From positions 1-7,403 of the forward strand of contig DATDMG010000529.1 of NCBI GenBank assembly GCA_036518955.1: 7,403 nucleotides of DNA, written 5' to 3'. This document shows, in pieces, positions 1 through 6,442 of the stretch. The position numbers and the translations under genes are program-made. The stretch is from DATDMG01 sp036518955 (GTDB lineage: Bacteria; Actinomycetota; Actinomycetes; Actinomycetales; Kineosporiaceae). Each line of letters starts with the position of its first letter. The stretch's first letter is position 1. The notes under the pieces are model-generated. The model did no database searches, had not been told where the DNA came from, and saw only the letters and a list, made by a program, of their open reading frames with translations.

Positions 1-3000
1 CCTCCTTCGGCTTCGGCGGCACCAACGCCCACGTCATCCTGGCCGCGGCGCCCGCTCCTGCCGGACCGGAACCCGAGCCCGCACGAAGCGTCACCGACAC
101 CCCGGCGGTGCTGCCGGGCGGGCCGACCGCCACGCCGCCGACACTCGTCAAGCTGTCGGCGGCCGACGCCGACGCCCTGGTGTGGTGCGCCGCCGACCTC
201 GCGTCGGGGTTGGCCGACGCCGACGGACCGGCCCTGGCCGACGTCGCCTGGACGCTGAACACCGCTCGCGCGGACCTGCCCTGCCGCACGGTGCTGGCCG
301 TGCGGAGCGTGCCCGAGCTGATCGGTCGGCTCACCGACGAGAGCGGGCTGCGAGCGGGCGCCCACCAGGTGACCCCCATGAACCGGCCATCGCTGCGCCT
401 GCACGTGCCGGACGTCGTCGGGGCGGCCGCGGCGGACATGGTCGCCCGCGGACACGGCTGGCTGGCAGTGGGCCTGGAGCCCAGCCGGGTGACCGGCGAG
501 GGCCGTGGGGTCGTGGCCGCGGCGGTCCTCGCCGGCCTGATCGAACTCCCGACCCCGTCGGACGGCGAGGGGACCGCTGTCGAGCTGGCTCTGGCCCGGC
601 TGTCGCCGGTGGACCGGGCCGAACTGACGGACGGGCGCGATTCCCCCGTCGGCGAACTGCGCCTCGACCTCACCGAGGACACCCCGTCCGCTGCGGCCCG
701 CGCCTGGCGCCAGGGGTACCGGATCGACTGGTCCGCCGTCACCCCGCCCCCGGTGGGATCCGCACTACGCCTGCCGGGATACCCCTTCTCGCGCACCGGT
801 TCGGCGCTGGCGTACCCGCGCGCGGCCGCCGCCCCGGCGCCCGTCGTCCCCGACCGGGGGCCGGCGGACCTGGCGGGCCGGACCACCGCCGGCGCGACAC
901 CGGGCGAGCCGGGACTCGACCCCGTCATCGTCGACCTCAGCGGCGGCGATGTGGTGGCCCGATGCGTGATCGATCCTGACCGGATCCCGCTCCTGGCCGA
1001 ACACCTCGTCCTGGATCGCTGCGTCGTGCCCGGTGTGGTGCTCCTCGAACTGCTCCTGCGAGCGGGAGAGGAAGCCTTCCGACGGGCCGGGCAGTCCGAG
1101 GCCCTCACGGTGACGGACATCGTCATCCGCCGCCCGCTGGTGGCCGGTCCGGAGAGCCCGATCGAGATGCAGGCCGAGGTGGGACGCCCGGTCAACGGCC
1201 GGTCGACCGCTCGGATCGCAGTGCGGACCGGTGAGACCTGGCGTACCCACCTGGAGGCGGTCTGCCTGCCCCGCGACCTGCGGCCGGGGCCGTCAGGCCC
1301 GGCGGGGGAGCCGGGTGCGCTCACGGCCGAACACCTGGCCGGGGCGGGCCGGCAGGGCGCCCGGACTGCGCTGCCTCCAGGGGCTCTCGAGCGGTCGGGT
1401 GAGGCCGTGTACGACGACCTCTGGCACCCCTCCTTCGCCCTCGGAGCCAGTTTCCGGTTGGTCGAGTGGATCGCCACGTGGGAACGCCACGGCCGAGCTG
1501 TCCTGGTCCCCCCCGCGCCCGAATGCGCTGGACGGCGCAGCGGCGTACGCCCCGAACTTCTGCTCCTCGACGCAGCCGTTCAGCTGGTCGGCATGGCTGC
1601 CGGGGCGACCGGGGTCGCGTGGCGCGAAAGGCCGGTCCATCTCGGCACCGGATACCGGTCTCTGGAGCTGTTCACCGACCACGTGAGCGGCACCGTGCAC
1701 GCCGAGGTCACCGTCACCGAGGACAGCCCGAGCCTGGTCACCGGCGACATCGTGCTCACCGGGCCGAGCGGCGAGGCCATGGCCCGGATGCGCGGGGTGG
1801 AGTTCCGGCCGGTCAGTGCCGCCGCCCTCGACCGCGTCCGGCGCAGCAACCGGGGTGGCCCGGGCGTACCGGGGGTGGCCCGGGCCGCCCTGGCCCGCAC
1901 GGCCCCGGTCGAACGGCCGGGGCGCCTGCTGGCCGGCTTGACCGCCCAGCTCGCGGCGCTGCTGGGATGCGCGACCGATGCGGTGGACGCCGACCTTGCG
2001 CTGACCGAGCTCGCCGACAGCCTCCTCCTGGTGGAGCTCCAGACGCGCGTGCAGGACGCCTTGGAGCACGACGTCCCGATGGAAATGATGATCGACGCCG
2101 GCACCCTGCGTGGACTGGCCGGCCTGCTGGTCGCGGAACTCGACCTGCCCGACGTGCCCGATCCGCTCGACGACGGGTACGCCCCGGAGAGCCGGACGCC
2201 TCCCGGCGTGGCGGCGGGGGCGGCTCCGGGGGCGGACGAACCCGTCGGGCAGGCCACGCCTGCCGGAACCCGTCCGCCAACAGCACCTCCGGCCGGCCCG
2301 GTGCCGCTGCAGGCGGCCACCCCGACGCCGCGGCAGGCGGCCACCCCCGCGCCGCGGCGGGCGACCACCCCCGCGCCACGGCAGGGTGGGCGCCGGACCT
2401 CCTTCGGGACCCGGATCAGGCTGATGTCCGTGCCGGAAATGGACGCACTGGCCGGCCTCCCGCCCGACTACCGTCCCGACGCGCCCGGGCCGGCCGGGGA
2501 GCGACCGAAGGCGGTACTGCTCACCGGAGCCAGCGGCTTCGTCGGCGCCTTTCTGCTGGACAGCCTGCTGCGCCATACCGAGGAGACCGTGATCTGCCTC
2601 GTCCGGGCCGAGAACGAGGACCACGCCCGGGCGCGGCTGCTGGCCAACCTGACCGGCTACGGGCTGCCCGCTCCCGATGATCCGCAGCGGGTACGGGTCG
2701 TTGTGGGGGACCTGGAGCAGCCGTGCTTCGGCCTGTCCCCGGGCGCGTTCCAGGAGCTCCACGACCGGGTCGGCGACATCTTCCACAACGGGGCCGTGGT
2801 CAAGTGGACCTACCCCTATCGAGGCCTGGCCCCGGCCAATGTGGAAGGCACCCGTGAGGTGATCCGGCTGGCGGCCCTGGGAGCCTCACGTCCAGTTCAC
2901 CTGACCTCCACGGTCGGGGTCTTCTCCTCCGGTGCCGACGACCGGCCGTCGGTCGACGAGACAGCTGACCTGCTGACCAGCGGCCCGCTGGCCGTCGGGT

Positions 3001-3602
3001 ACGCCCAGTCCAAGTGGGTGGCCGAGCGGATGCTGCGCCGGGCCGGGGAGGCGGGACTGCCGATCACGGTCCATCGGATCAACTCCGGTGGCGATGCACG
3101 CACCGGCGCCTTCAACCGGCTCGACCACCTGTCGATGATGCTCAAGGGATGCATCGAATCAGGAACCTCCCCCATCGACGCGGCCATGCCCCTGCAACCG
3201 GCACCGGTGGACCACATCGCCCGGGCCATGGTGCGCCTGGCCCTCGACCCGGCCCATCACGGCCGCACCTTCCACCACGTCAACCCTGCGCTGATGAGCT
3301 GGACCGAACTGTTCGACCACGTCGCGGACTTCGGCTTCCCGACCCGTCGGCTGGACTTCGACCAGTGGCGCCGCTCCATCACCGACCGCTCCTCGGGAAC
3401 GCTGGCCCTTCTCGGCCTGGCTCCCTTCCTCGAGGACAGCGTCGACTACGTGCGGCTGCCCCCCTTCAGCTGCGACGTCACCGCCGCCGCCGCCCAGTCC
3501 GCCGGTCTGGAGCCCTGCCCGCCGCTGGACCGCAACCTGATCCACACCTATCTGCAGGCCTTCGTGGAACGCGGATTCGTCCCCGAGCCGGCCAGGCCCT
3601 GA
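1..3602 (+). CDS. Type I polyketide synthase, 5'-truncated: KS(end)-AT relic-DH-ACP-TR
   Basis: This is the C-terminal part of a modular or iterative type I PKS; the gene begins before the window. The first complete codon is at base 3, and the frame runs unbroken to TGA at 3600-3602. Domain order is KS end (GTNAHVIL, 21-44), KS-AT linker, degenerate AT (about 144-810), DH (about 915-1820), ACP (about 1914-2140), a repeat-bearing linker, and TR (about 2505-3602). The GTG at 108 is in frame but is not the start, because KS-coding sequence precedes it. No KR, enoylreductase or thioesterase is visible. Seen: the motifs listed under each domain. Known: TR domains release carrier-bound acyl chains by NAD(P)H-dependent reduction. 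Inferred: this is the last PKS protein of the assembly line, fed by an AT and probably a KR supplied in trans. The P450 gene follows after 16 bases. The domain calls are solid; the substrate is unknown. Confidence 0.93.
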   Translation, partial: SFGFGGTNAHVILAAAPAPAGPEPEPARSVTDTPAVLPGGPTATPPTLVKLSAADADALVWCAADLASGLADADGPALADVAWTLNTARADLPCRTVLAVRSVPELIGRLTDESGLRAGAHQVTPMNRPSLRLHVPDVVGAAAADMVARGHGWLAVGLEPSRVTGEGRGVVAAAVLAGLIELPTPSDGEGTAVELALARLSPVDRAELTDGRDSPVGELRLDLTEDTPSAAARAWRQGYRIDWSAVTPPPVGSALRLPGYPFSRTGSALAYPRAAAAPAPVVPDRGPADLAGRTTAGATPGEPGLDPVIVDLSGGDVVARCVIDPDRIPLLAEHLVLDRCVVPGVVLLELLLRAGEEAFRRAGQSEALTVTDIVIRRPLVAGPESPIEMQAEVGRPVNGRSTARIAVRTGETWRTHLEAVCLPRDLRPGPSGPAGEPGALTAEHLAGAGRQGARTALPPGALERSGEAVYDDLWHPSFALGASFRLVEWIATWERHGRAVLVPPAPECAGRRSGVRPELLLLDAAVQLVGMAAGATGVAWRERPVHLGTGYRSLELFTDHVSGTVHAEVTVTEDSPSLVTGDIVLTGPSGEAMARMRGVEFRPVSAAALDRVRRSNRGGPGVPGVARAALARTAPVERPGRLLAGLTAQLAALLGCATDAVDADLALTELADSLLLVELQTRVQDALEHDVPMEMMIDAGTLRGLAGLLVAELDLPDVPDPLDDGYAPESRTPPGVAAGAAPGADEPVGQATPAGTRPPTAPPAGPVPLQAATPTPRQAATPAPRRATTPAPRQGGRRTSFGTRIRLMSVPEMDALAGLPPDYRPDAPGPAGERPKAVLLTGASGFVGAFLLDSLLRHTEETVICLVRAENEDHARARLLANLTGYGLPAPDDPQRVRVVVGDLEQPCFGLSPGAFQELHDRVGDIFHNGAVVKWTYPYRGLAPANVEGTREVIRLAALGASRPVHLTSTVGVFSSGADDRPSVDETADLLTSGPLAVGYAQSKWVAERMLRRAGEAGLPITVHRINSGGDARTGAFNRLDHLSMMLKGCIESGTSPIDAAMPLQPAPVDHIARAMVRLALDPAHHGRTFHHVNPALMSWTELFDHVADFGFPTRRLDFDQWRRSITDRSSGTLALLGLAPFLEDSVDYVRLPPFSCDVTAAAAQSAGLEPCPPLDRNLIHTYLQAFVERGFVPEPARP
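3..50 (+). other. C-terminal tip of ketosynthase (KS) domain
   Basis: The first codons read SFGFGGTNAHVIL. This matches the conserved end of type I PKS ketosynthases, where the His in the GTNAHV motif belongs to the Cys-His-His catalytic triad. The active-site Cys and the other His lie upstream of the window, so whether the KS is active cannot be judged here. Confidence 0.95.
144..810 (+). other. KS-AT linker plus degenerate, truncated acyltransferase (AT) relic
   Basis: Bases 144-330 encode a typical KS-AT linker: LVKLSA, then LADVAWTLNTARADLPCR. The segment up to about 680 keeps one recognisable AT element, in which LEPSRVTGEGRG followed by VVAAAVLAGLIEL lines up with the usual P-x-x-V-x-GHSxG-E-x-AAA-x-x-AG motif. 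The catalytic Ser of GHSxG is Gly here (GEGRG, 495-509). The GQGxQ motif expected at the AT start is absent. Only about 60 residues separate the nucleophile elbow from the post-AT linker (GYRIDWSAV, then LPGYPFSRT, ending near 805), far fewer than in an intact AT of about 300 residues. Inference: a decayed AT kept as a structural or docking piece, with extender loading done in trans. The alignment was made by eye. Confidence 0.82.
915..1820 (+). other. PKS dehydratase (DH) domain, double hot-dog
   Basis: The domain is about 300 residues, near the usual DH size. The first hot-dog carries the catalytic His in LAEHLVLDRCVVPG (His codon 1002-1004), matching HxxxGxxxxP except that Gly is Asp. The second carries the catalytic Asp in LLLLDAAVQ (Asp codon 1569-1571), the usual D-x-x-x-Q/H motif. 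The YGP-type motif after Y-x-x-L is replaced by HPSFALGASF. With both catalytic residues present the domain is probably active in removing water from a beta-hydroxyacyl-ACP, but it is divergent. No KR domain accompanies it in this protein. Confidence 0.85.
1914..2140 (+). other. Acyl carrier protein (ACP) domain
   Basis: An approximately 75-residue helical segment starts at GRLLAGLTAQLAALLG and contains TELADSLLLVELQTRV. The Ser of the DSL motif (codon 2019-2021) is the expected phosphopantetheine site. The residues before it read L-A-D-S-L rather than the common L-G-x-D-S-L, one residue short by eye. Its place between DH and TR fits a carrier that hands its chain directly to the reductase. 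Confidence 0.88.
2310..2381 (+). repeat. Three in-frame 24-bp tandem repeats in the ACP-TR linker
   Basis: Three consecutive 24-bp units (2310-2333, 2334-2357, 2358-2381) encode the octapeptides QAATPTPR, QAATPAPR and RATTPAPR. The first two units differ at only two or three bases, which points to recent duplication. They sit in a Pro/Ala/Thr-rich, probably extended and flexible linker (about 2160-2400) joining the ACP to the reductase. The unit is a whole number of codons, so gain or loss of copies would keep the frame. Confidence 0.92.
2505..3602 (+). other. Terminal thioester reductase (TR) domain
   Basis: An extended-SDR reductase domain of about 365 residues closes the protein. The nucleotide-binding motif is TGASGFVG (2523-2546). 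The conserved stretch HNGAVVKWTYPY with ANVEGT follows near 2783-2850. The catalytic set is Thr in LTSTVGVF (near 2900-2925) and YAQSK (Tyr codon 3000-3002, Lys codon 3012-3014). The later SGGDARTGAFN matches the TR family's GDxxTG-x-x-N region. Such domains release carrier-bound chains as aldehydes (two-electron) or alcohols (four-electron); which applies here cannot be read from the sequence. Relatives end NRPS/PKS proteins, carboxylic acid reductases and HglB-type glycolipid proteins. Confidence 0.92.
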
Positions 3603-3606
3603 TCCG

Positions 3607-3616
3607 AAAGGAAGGA
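3607..3616 (+). promoter_or_regulatory. Ribosome binding site for the P450 gene (supports TTG start)
   Basis: AAAGGAAGGA lies just after the PKS stop and directly upstream of TTG at 3619. The next in-frame ATG is about 40 codons inside the P450 fold, so this purine-rich site decides the TTG start. Confidence 0.7.
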
Positions 3617-3618
3617 CG

Positions 3619-4821
3619 TTGTCCACCCAGCTGACCATCGATCTGTCCAGCAAGGAGTACAAGCTCAACCCCTGGCCGATCTACGAGCAGCTGCGCCGGG
3701 AGGCCCCAGTGCTGCACGTACCCGGAGGCACCTGGGCCGGCGAGGACATGTTCGTGCTGAGCCGTTACGAGGACGTGCGACGGGCCTTGCGCGACAAGGC
3801 CTCCTTCTCGTCCCGGATCCGGCGTGACGACTTCATGAACCTGCCCATGCTGGTGAACCGGGACGCCCCTGAGCACACTCGGCTGCGCAAGCTGACCAAC
3901 CAGGCCTTCAACGCCCGCCTCGTCCTCACCCTGGGTACGTGGGTGCAGGCCGTGATCGACGACCTCGTCACCGACCTGCTCAGCCGAGAGCGGGCGGAGC
4001 TGGTCGACGCCTACACCACCGCCCTGCCCCTGCGGGTGGTCGGGGGGATGCTCGGCATTCCCCTGGACCGCAAGGCAGACCTGCGACGCTGGTCCCAGGC
4101 GGTGATGAACTCCTTCGCGGTCGCGGCCGGGATGGACCCGGATCTGGTACCCGGGTTCTTCGAGGACATCGTGGAGTTCGGCAACTACATGAGCGAACTG
4201 GCCCACAGCCGTCAAGGCGCCCCGGGTCAGCCGGACATCCTCGGCTCGCTGGTCGACCAACACGAGTCGGGCACCCTCGGCTGGGACGAGTTGGTCACCC
4301 TGGCCTGGTCGTTCGTCGCCGCCGGCCACGAGACCACGATGAACCTGCTGGGCGGCGGCCTCCATCTGATGATCACTGAACCGGCCCTGCGCGAACGACT
4401 GACGCGCGAGCCGGCACTGATCCCGGAGTTCGCCGAGGAGTACCTGAGGATGTACGCCCCGACCCAGTGGCTCCTGCGGCGTGCGAGCACCGACATCGAG
4501 ATCGACGGGGTGGCCATCCCCGAGGGCGCCCTGGTGCACGTGCTGCTCGGCTCGGCCAACCGCGATCCGCTGCGCTGGAAGGACCCCGACGTCTTCGACC
4601 TCGACCGGCCCGAGAAGGAGCAGCACATGGCCTTCGGGGCCGGCCCCCACTTCTGCCCGGGTGCCGGGTTGTCCCGACTGCTCGCCGAGCGCACCTTCCG
4701 CACCTTCCTGCCCATCCTCGACCGCTTCCGCCTGGACCCTGACGACCCGCCCCAGCTACGCACCCAGCAAGGTTCGTACGGATTCACGCGCATCCCCGTG
4801 TCCGTCGTCCCCACCGCCTGA
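3619..4821 (+). CDS. Cytochrome P450 monooxygenase
   Basis: A 400-residue soluble bacterial P450, full length for the class, using a TTG start with a good ribosome binding site. It inserts oxygen into, or otherwise oxidises, a substrate using electrons from a ferredoxin and reductase that are not encoded in this window. Visible motifs are the RDAPEHTRLRKL substrate/C-helix region, the I-helix AGHETT (residues 235-240), the K-helix ExxR (Glu274, Arg277), and the heme loop FGAGPHFCPG with Cys346 as the thiolate ligand. All key residues are intact and there is no membrane anchor, so it acts in the cytoplasm. Its position between a PKS and redox genes makes it a likely tailoring enzyme acting on the polyketide or its reduced release product. 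It stops at 4819-4821, 29 bases before the next gene. The subfamily and the oxidation site are not determinable. Confidence 0.96.
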   Translation: MSTQLTIDLSSKEYKLNPWPIYEQLRREAPVLHVPGGTWAGEDMFVLSRYEDVRRALRDKASFSSRIRRDDFMNLPMLVNRDAPEHTRLRKLTNQAFNARLVLTLGTWVQAVIDDLVTDLLSRERAELVDAYTTALPLRVVGGMLGIPLDRKADLRRWSQAVMNSFAVAAGMDPDLVPGFFEDIVEFGNYMSELAHSRQGAPGQPDILGSLVDQHESGTLGWDELVTLAWSFVAAGHETTMNLLGGGLHLMITEPALRERLTREPALIPEFAEEYLRMYAPTQWLLRRASTDIEIDGVAIPEGALVHVLLGSANRDPLRWKDPDVFDLDRPEKEQHMAFGAGPHFCPGAGLSRLLAERTFRTFLPILDRFRLDPDDPPQLRTQQGSYGFTRIPVSVVPTA

Positions 4822-4838
4822 TGGCACGCATCCCTTTC

Positions 4839-4847
4839 AGGAGAAGG
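4839..4847 (+). promoter_or_regulatory. Ribosome binding site for the flavin oxidase (decides start at 4851)
   Basis: AGGAGAAGG sits 7 bases (counting from AGGAG) before ATG at 4851. The alternative in-frame ATG at 4821 overlaps the P450 stop and has no such site, and it would place ten extra residues ahead of the Tat motif. The start is therefore set at 4851. Confidence 0.75.
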
Positions 4848-4850
4848 TCC

Positions 4851-4946
4851 ATGACCCCGATCACACGTCGCCAGTTGCTCGCCGGCGCGGCCGGCGCGGC
4901 CGCCGGGGTCGCAGCCGTCGCGCCGGCTCCCAGCGCCGCGGCAGCG
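4851..4946 (+). other. Twin-arginine (Tat) signal peptide
   Basis: The N-terminus reads MTPITRRQLLAGAAG, then an Ala/Gly-rich hydrophobic stretch and APAPSAAAA. The RR motif, weak hydrophobicity and AxA-type ending are standard for Tat export of a protein folded with its cofactor, here FAD. Cleavage is probably near residues 31-32. A lipobox Cys is absent, so release or loose association outside the membrane is expected rather than lipidation. Confidence 0.85.
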
Positions 4947-6419
4947 ACCCTGCTCACCGACGCCGTCAGCACCCCGGTGGACGTACTGGTCATCGGCAGC
5001 GGGTACGCGGGATCCGTGGCCGCCCTCCGCCTCTCCGAGGCCGGACTGTCCACCGTCGTGCTGGAGCGGGGCCGGCGGTGGACCATCACCTCGGCGCACG
5101 ACACCTTCGCCACGGTGAACGCCATCGACGGACGGGCGGCCTGGCTGTCACGCACCTCTCCGCTCGCCAGCAAGGTCCTCCCCACGTTCGCCGGGGTGCT
5201 GGAGGCCTACGTGGGGATCGGGGTCGTCTGCCTCGCCGGGGCCGGAGTGGGCGGCGGATCCCTGGTCAACAACGCAGTGATGATGCAGCCTCGCCAGGAT
5301 CTGTTCACCCGCACCTTCGGAAACAGCCTCTCGTGGACGGAGATGGACGGCACCTGGTATCCCCGGGCCAGGGACCTGATCGGAGTCAGCCCTGTCCCGG
5401 CCGACGTCCTCGCGTCACCGGCCTACGCCAATGCCCGCGAGTTCATCGCCGAAGCCCGGGCGGCCGGCCTGACCGTCGTGCTCCCCGACATGGCGATGAA
5501 CTGGGACGTCGTCCGTCAGGAACTGGCCGGCACCATCCCCGCGTCGGCCACGGTGGGCGACTCCATCCTGGGGATCAACTCGGGAGCCAAGCGCAGCGTC
5601 GACGGCACGATCATGGCGCGGGCCGAGGCCACGGGGCGCACCCAGGTTCTGCCTCTGCACATCGTCCGGCGGATCGCGGCCGCGGGCGGCCGCTACACCG
5701 TGACTGCCGACCGGATCGACGAGAGCGGCGCGGTCCGGGAGACCGTCACCTTCTCCGCCCGGTGGGTCTTCCTCGCCGCCGGTTCGCTCGGCACCACCCG
5801 TCTGCTGGTGGAGAGCCGGGCCAACGGCCTACTGCCCGGTATGACGGCCGCGGTCGGCACGCGCTGGGGCACCAGCGGCGACCACGTGGTCCTCCGCGGC
5901 GGCATCCCGGCCCCGTCGGCCGCGCAAGGCGGCCCGGCCAACGCGGTGATCACGGACTGGGACAACCCGGTCAGCCCGATCACCCTGCTGAACTTCCCCC
6001 TGGGCGTGCAGGCGCTCGCCGGCAAGGTCCGCGAGATGCTGGCCGTGGGAGCGCCTCCGCCGATCGGCTCCTGGAGCTATTCCGGGCTGATCCGCAAAGC
6101 CGTGCTCACCTGGCCGGCGCTGGACCCGCGGGTCCTGACGACCACCACCGCGGTCACGCAGACGGCCGCCACCCTCGACAAGGCGGCCAGTGGGATCAAT
6201 GTCTCGGCGTCCCTGGCCGCGCTCACCTCGCACTCGCTGGGCGGAGCAGCGCTCGGCGTCGCCTGCGGTGACGACGGCCAGGTGGCCGGGTGTCCGGGCC
6301 TGTTCGTGGTCGACTCCGCACTGGTGCCCGGCGCCGCCGGCGCCGTCCCTCCTGCCCTCACGGTGACTGCGCTGGCCGACCGCACGATGTCCAAGGCGCT
6401 GCCCCGTCTGACGGCCTGA
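4851..6419 (+). CDS. Tat-exported GMC / cholesterol-oxidase-like FAD oxidoreductase
   Basis: A 522-residue flavoprotein, close to the size of secreted cholesterol oxidase precursors. Residues 1-32 form a twin-arginine signal (TRRQLL). The FAD dinucleotide motif is VIGSGYAGSVAALRL (GxGxxG at 49-54), ending in VVLERG. GAGVGGGSLVNN (130-141) is the family's flavin/pyrophosphate region, and VFLAAGSLGTTRLLVES follows later. The C-terminus has SHSLGG (His461, the expected catalytic His) and VVDSALVPG, then LTVTALADRT. Known: this family oxidises alcohols, for example the sterol 3-hydroxyl, using oxygen and making peroxide; secreted members occur in polyene clusters (PimE). Odd: by eye, the Asn usual in GVNP near the end is not conserved (GAVPPA), and the Glu used for sterol isomerisation is not evident. 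Inference: an exported alcohol oxidase acting on the cluster product rather than a true cholesterol oxidase. The substrate is unknown. Confidence 0.88.
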   Translation: MTPITRRQLLAGAAGAAAGVAAVAPAPSAAAATLLTDAVSTPVDVLVIGSGYAGSVAALRLSEAGLSTVVLERGRRWTITSAHDTFATVNAIDGRAAWLSRTSPLASKVLPTFAGVLEAYVGIGVVCLAGAGVGGGSLVNNAVMMQPRQDLFTRTFGNSLSWTEMDGTWYPRARDLIGVSPVPADVLASPAYANAREFIAEARAAGLTVVLPDMAMNWDVVRQELAGTIPASATVGDSILGINSGAKRSVDGTIMARAEATGRTQVLPLHIVRRIAAAGGRYTVTADRIDESGAVRETVTFSARWVFLAAGSLGTTRLLVESRANGLLPGMTAAVGTRWGTSGDHVVLRGGIPAPSAAQGGPANAVITDWDNPVSPITLLNFPLGVQALAGKVREMLAVGAPPPIGSWSYSGLIRKAVLTWPALDPRVLTTTTAVTQTAATLDKAASGINVSASLAALTSHSLGGAALGVACGDDGQVAGCPGLFVVDSALVPGAAGAVPPALTVTALADRTMSKALPRLTA

Positions 6420-6427
6420 GCTGGCCT

Positions 6428-6433
6428 GGGAGA
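6428..6433 (+). promoter_or_regulatory. Ribosome binding site for the SDR gene
   Basis: GGGAGA ends 9 bases before ATG at 6443 and directly abuts another in-frame ATG at 6434. The spacing favours 6443, whose product begins MLSFLVTGAS; the 6434 start would add only three residues (MNP). Confidence 0.55.
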
Positions 6434-6442
6434 ATGAACCCT

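Noticed and set aside
108..110. GTG at 108 as the start of the first gene
   Set aside because: The frame is open back to the window edge and encodes the KS terminus (GTNAHVIL), so the gene begins upstream of the window.
1293..2786. Long minus-strand open frame (497 codons) opposite the PKS
   Set aside because: It lies antisense to DH, ACP and TR motifs, has Arg/Gly/Pro-rich composition and no recognisable domain; it is a GC-rich shadow frame.
3478..4650. Minus-strand open frame (390 codons) opposite the P450
   Set aside because: It is antisense to an intact P450 with all motifs and contains no recognisable fold.
4821..4850. Upstream ATG start for the flavin oxidase
   Set aside because: ATG at 4821 overlaps the P450 stop and lacks a ribosome binding site; 4851 has a strong one and puts the Tat motif at the usual place.
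4800..4860. Possible internal promoter between the P450 and oxidase genes
   Set aside because: The gap is 29 bases, taken up largely by a ribosome binding site; no -10/-35 pair is convincing.
4481..6271. 596-codon + strand frame overlapping the P450 and the flavin oxidase
   Set aside because: It is the wrong frame of two clear genes, extremely Arg/Pro/Gly-rich and without a domain.
6290..6442. Upstream extension of the SDR frame into the flavin oxidase
   Set aside because: The extra sequence overlaps the conserved C-terminus of the oxidase and is Arg-rich; the SDR fold starts at LVTGAS just after 6443.
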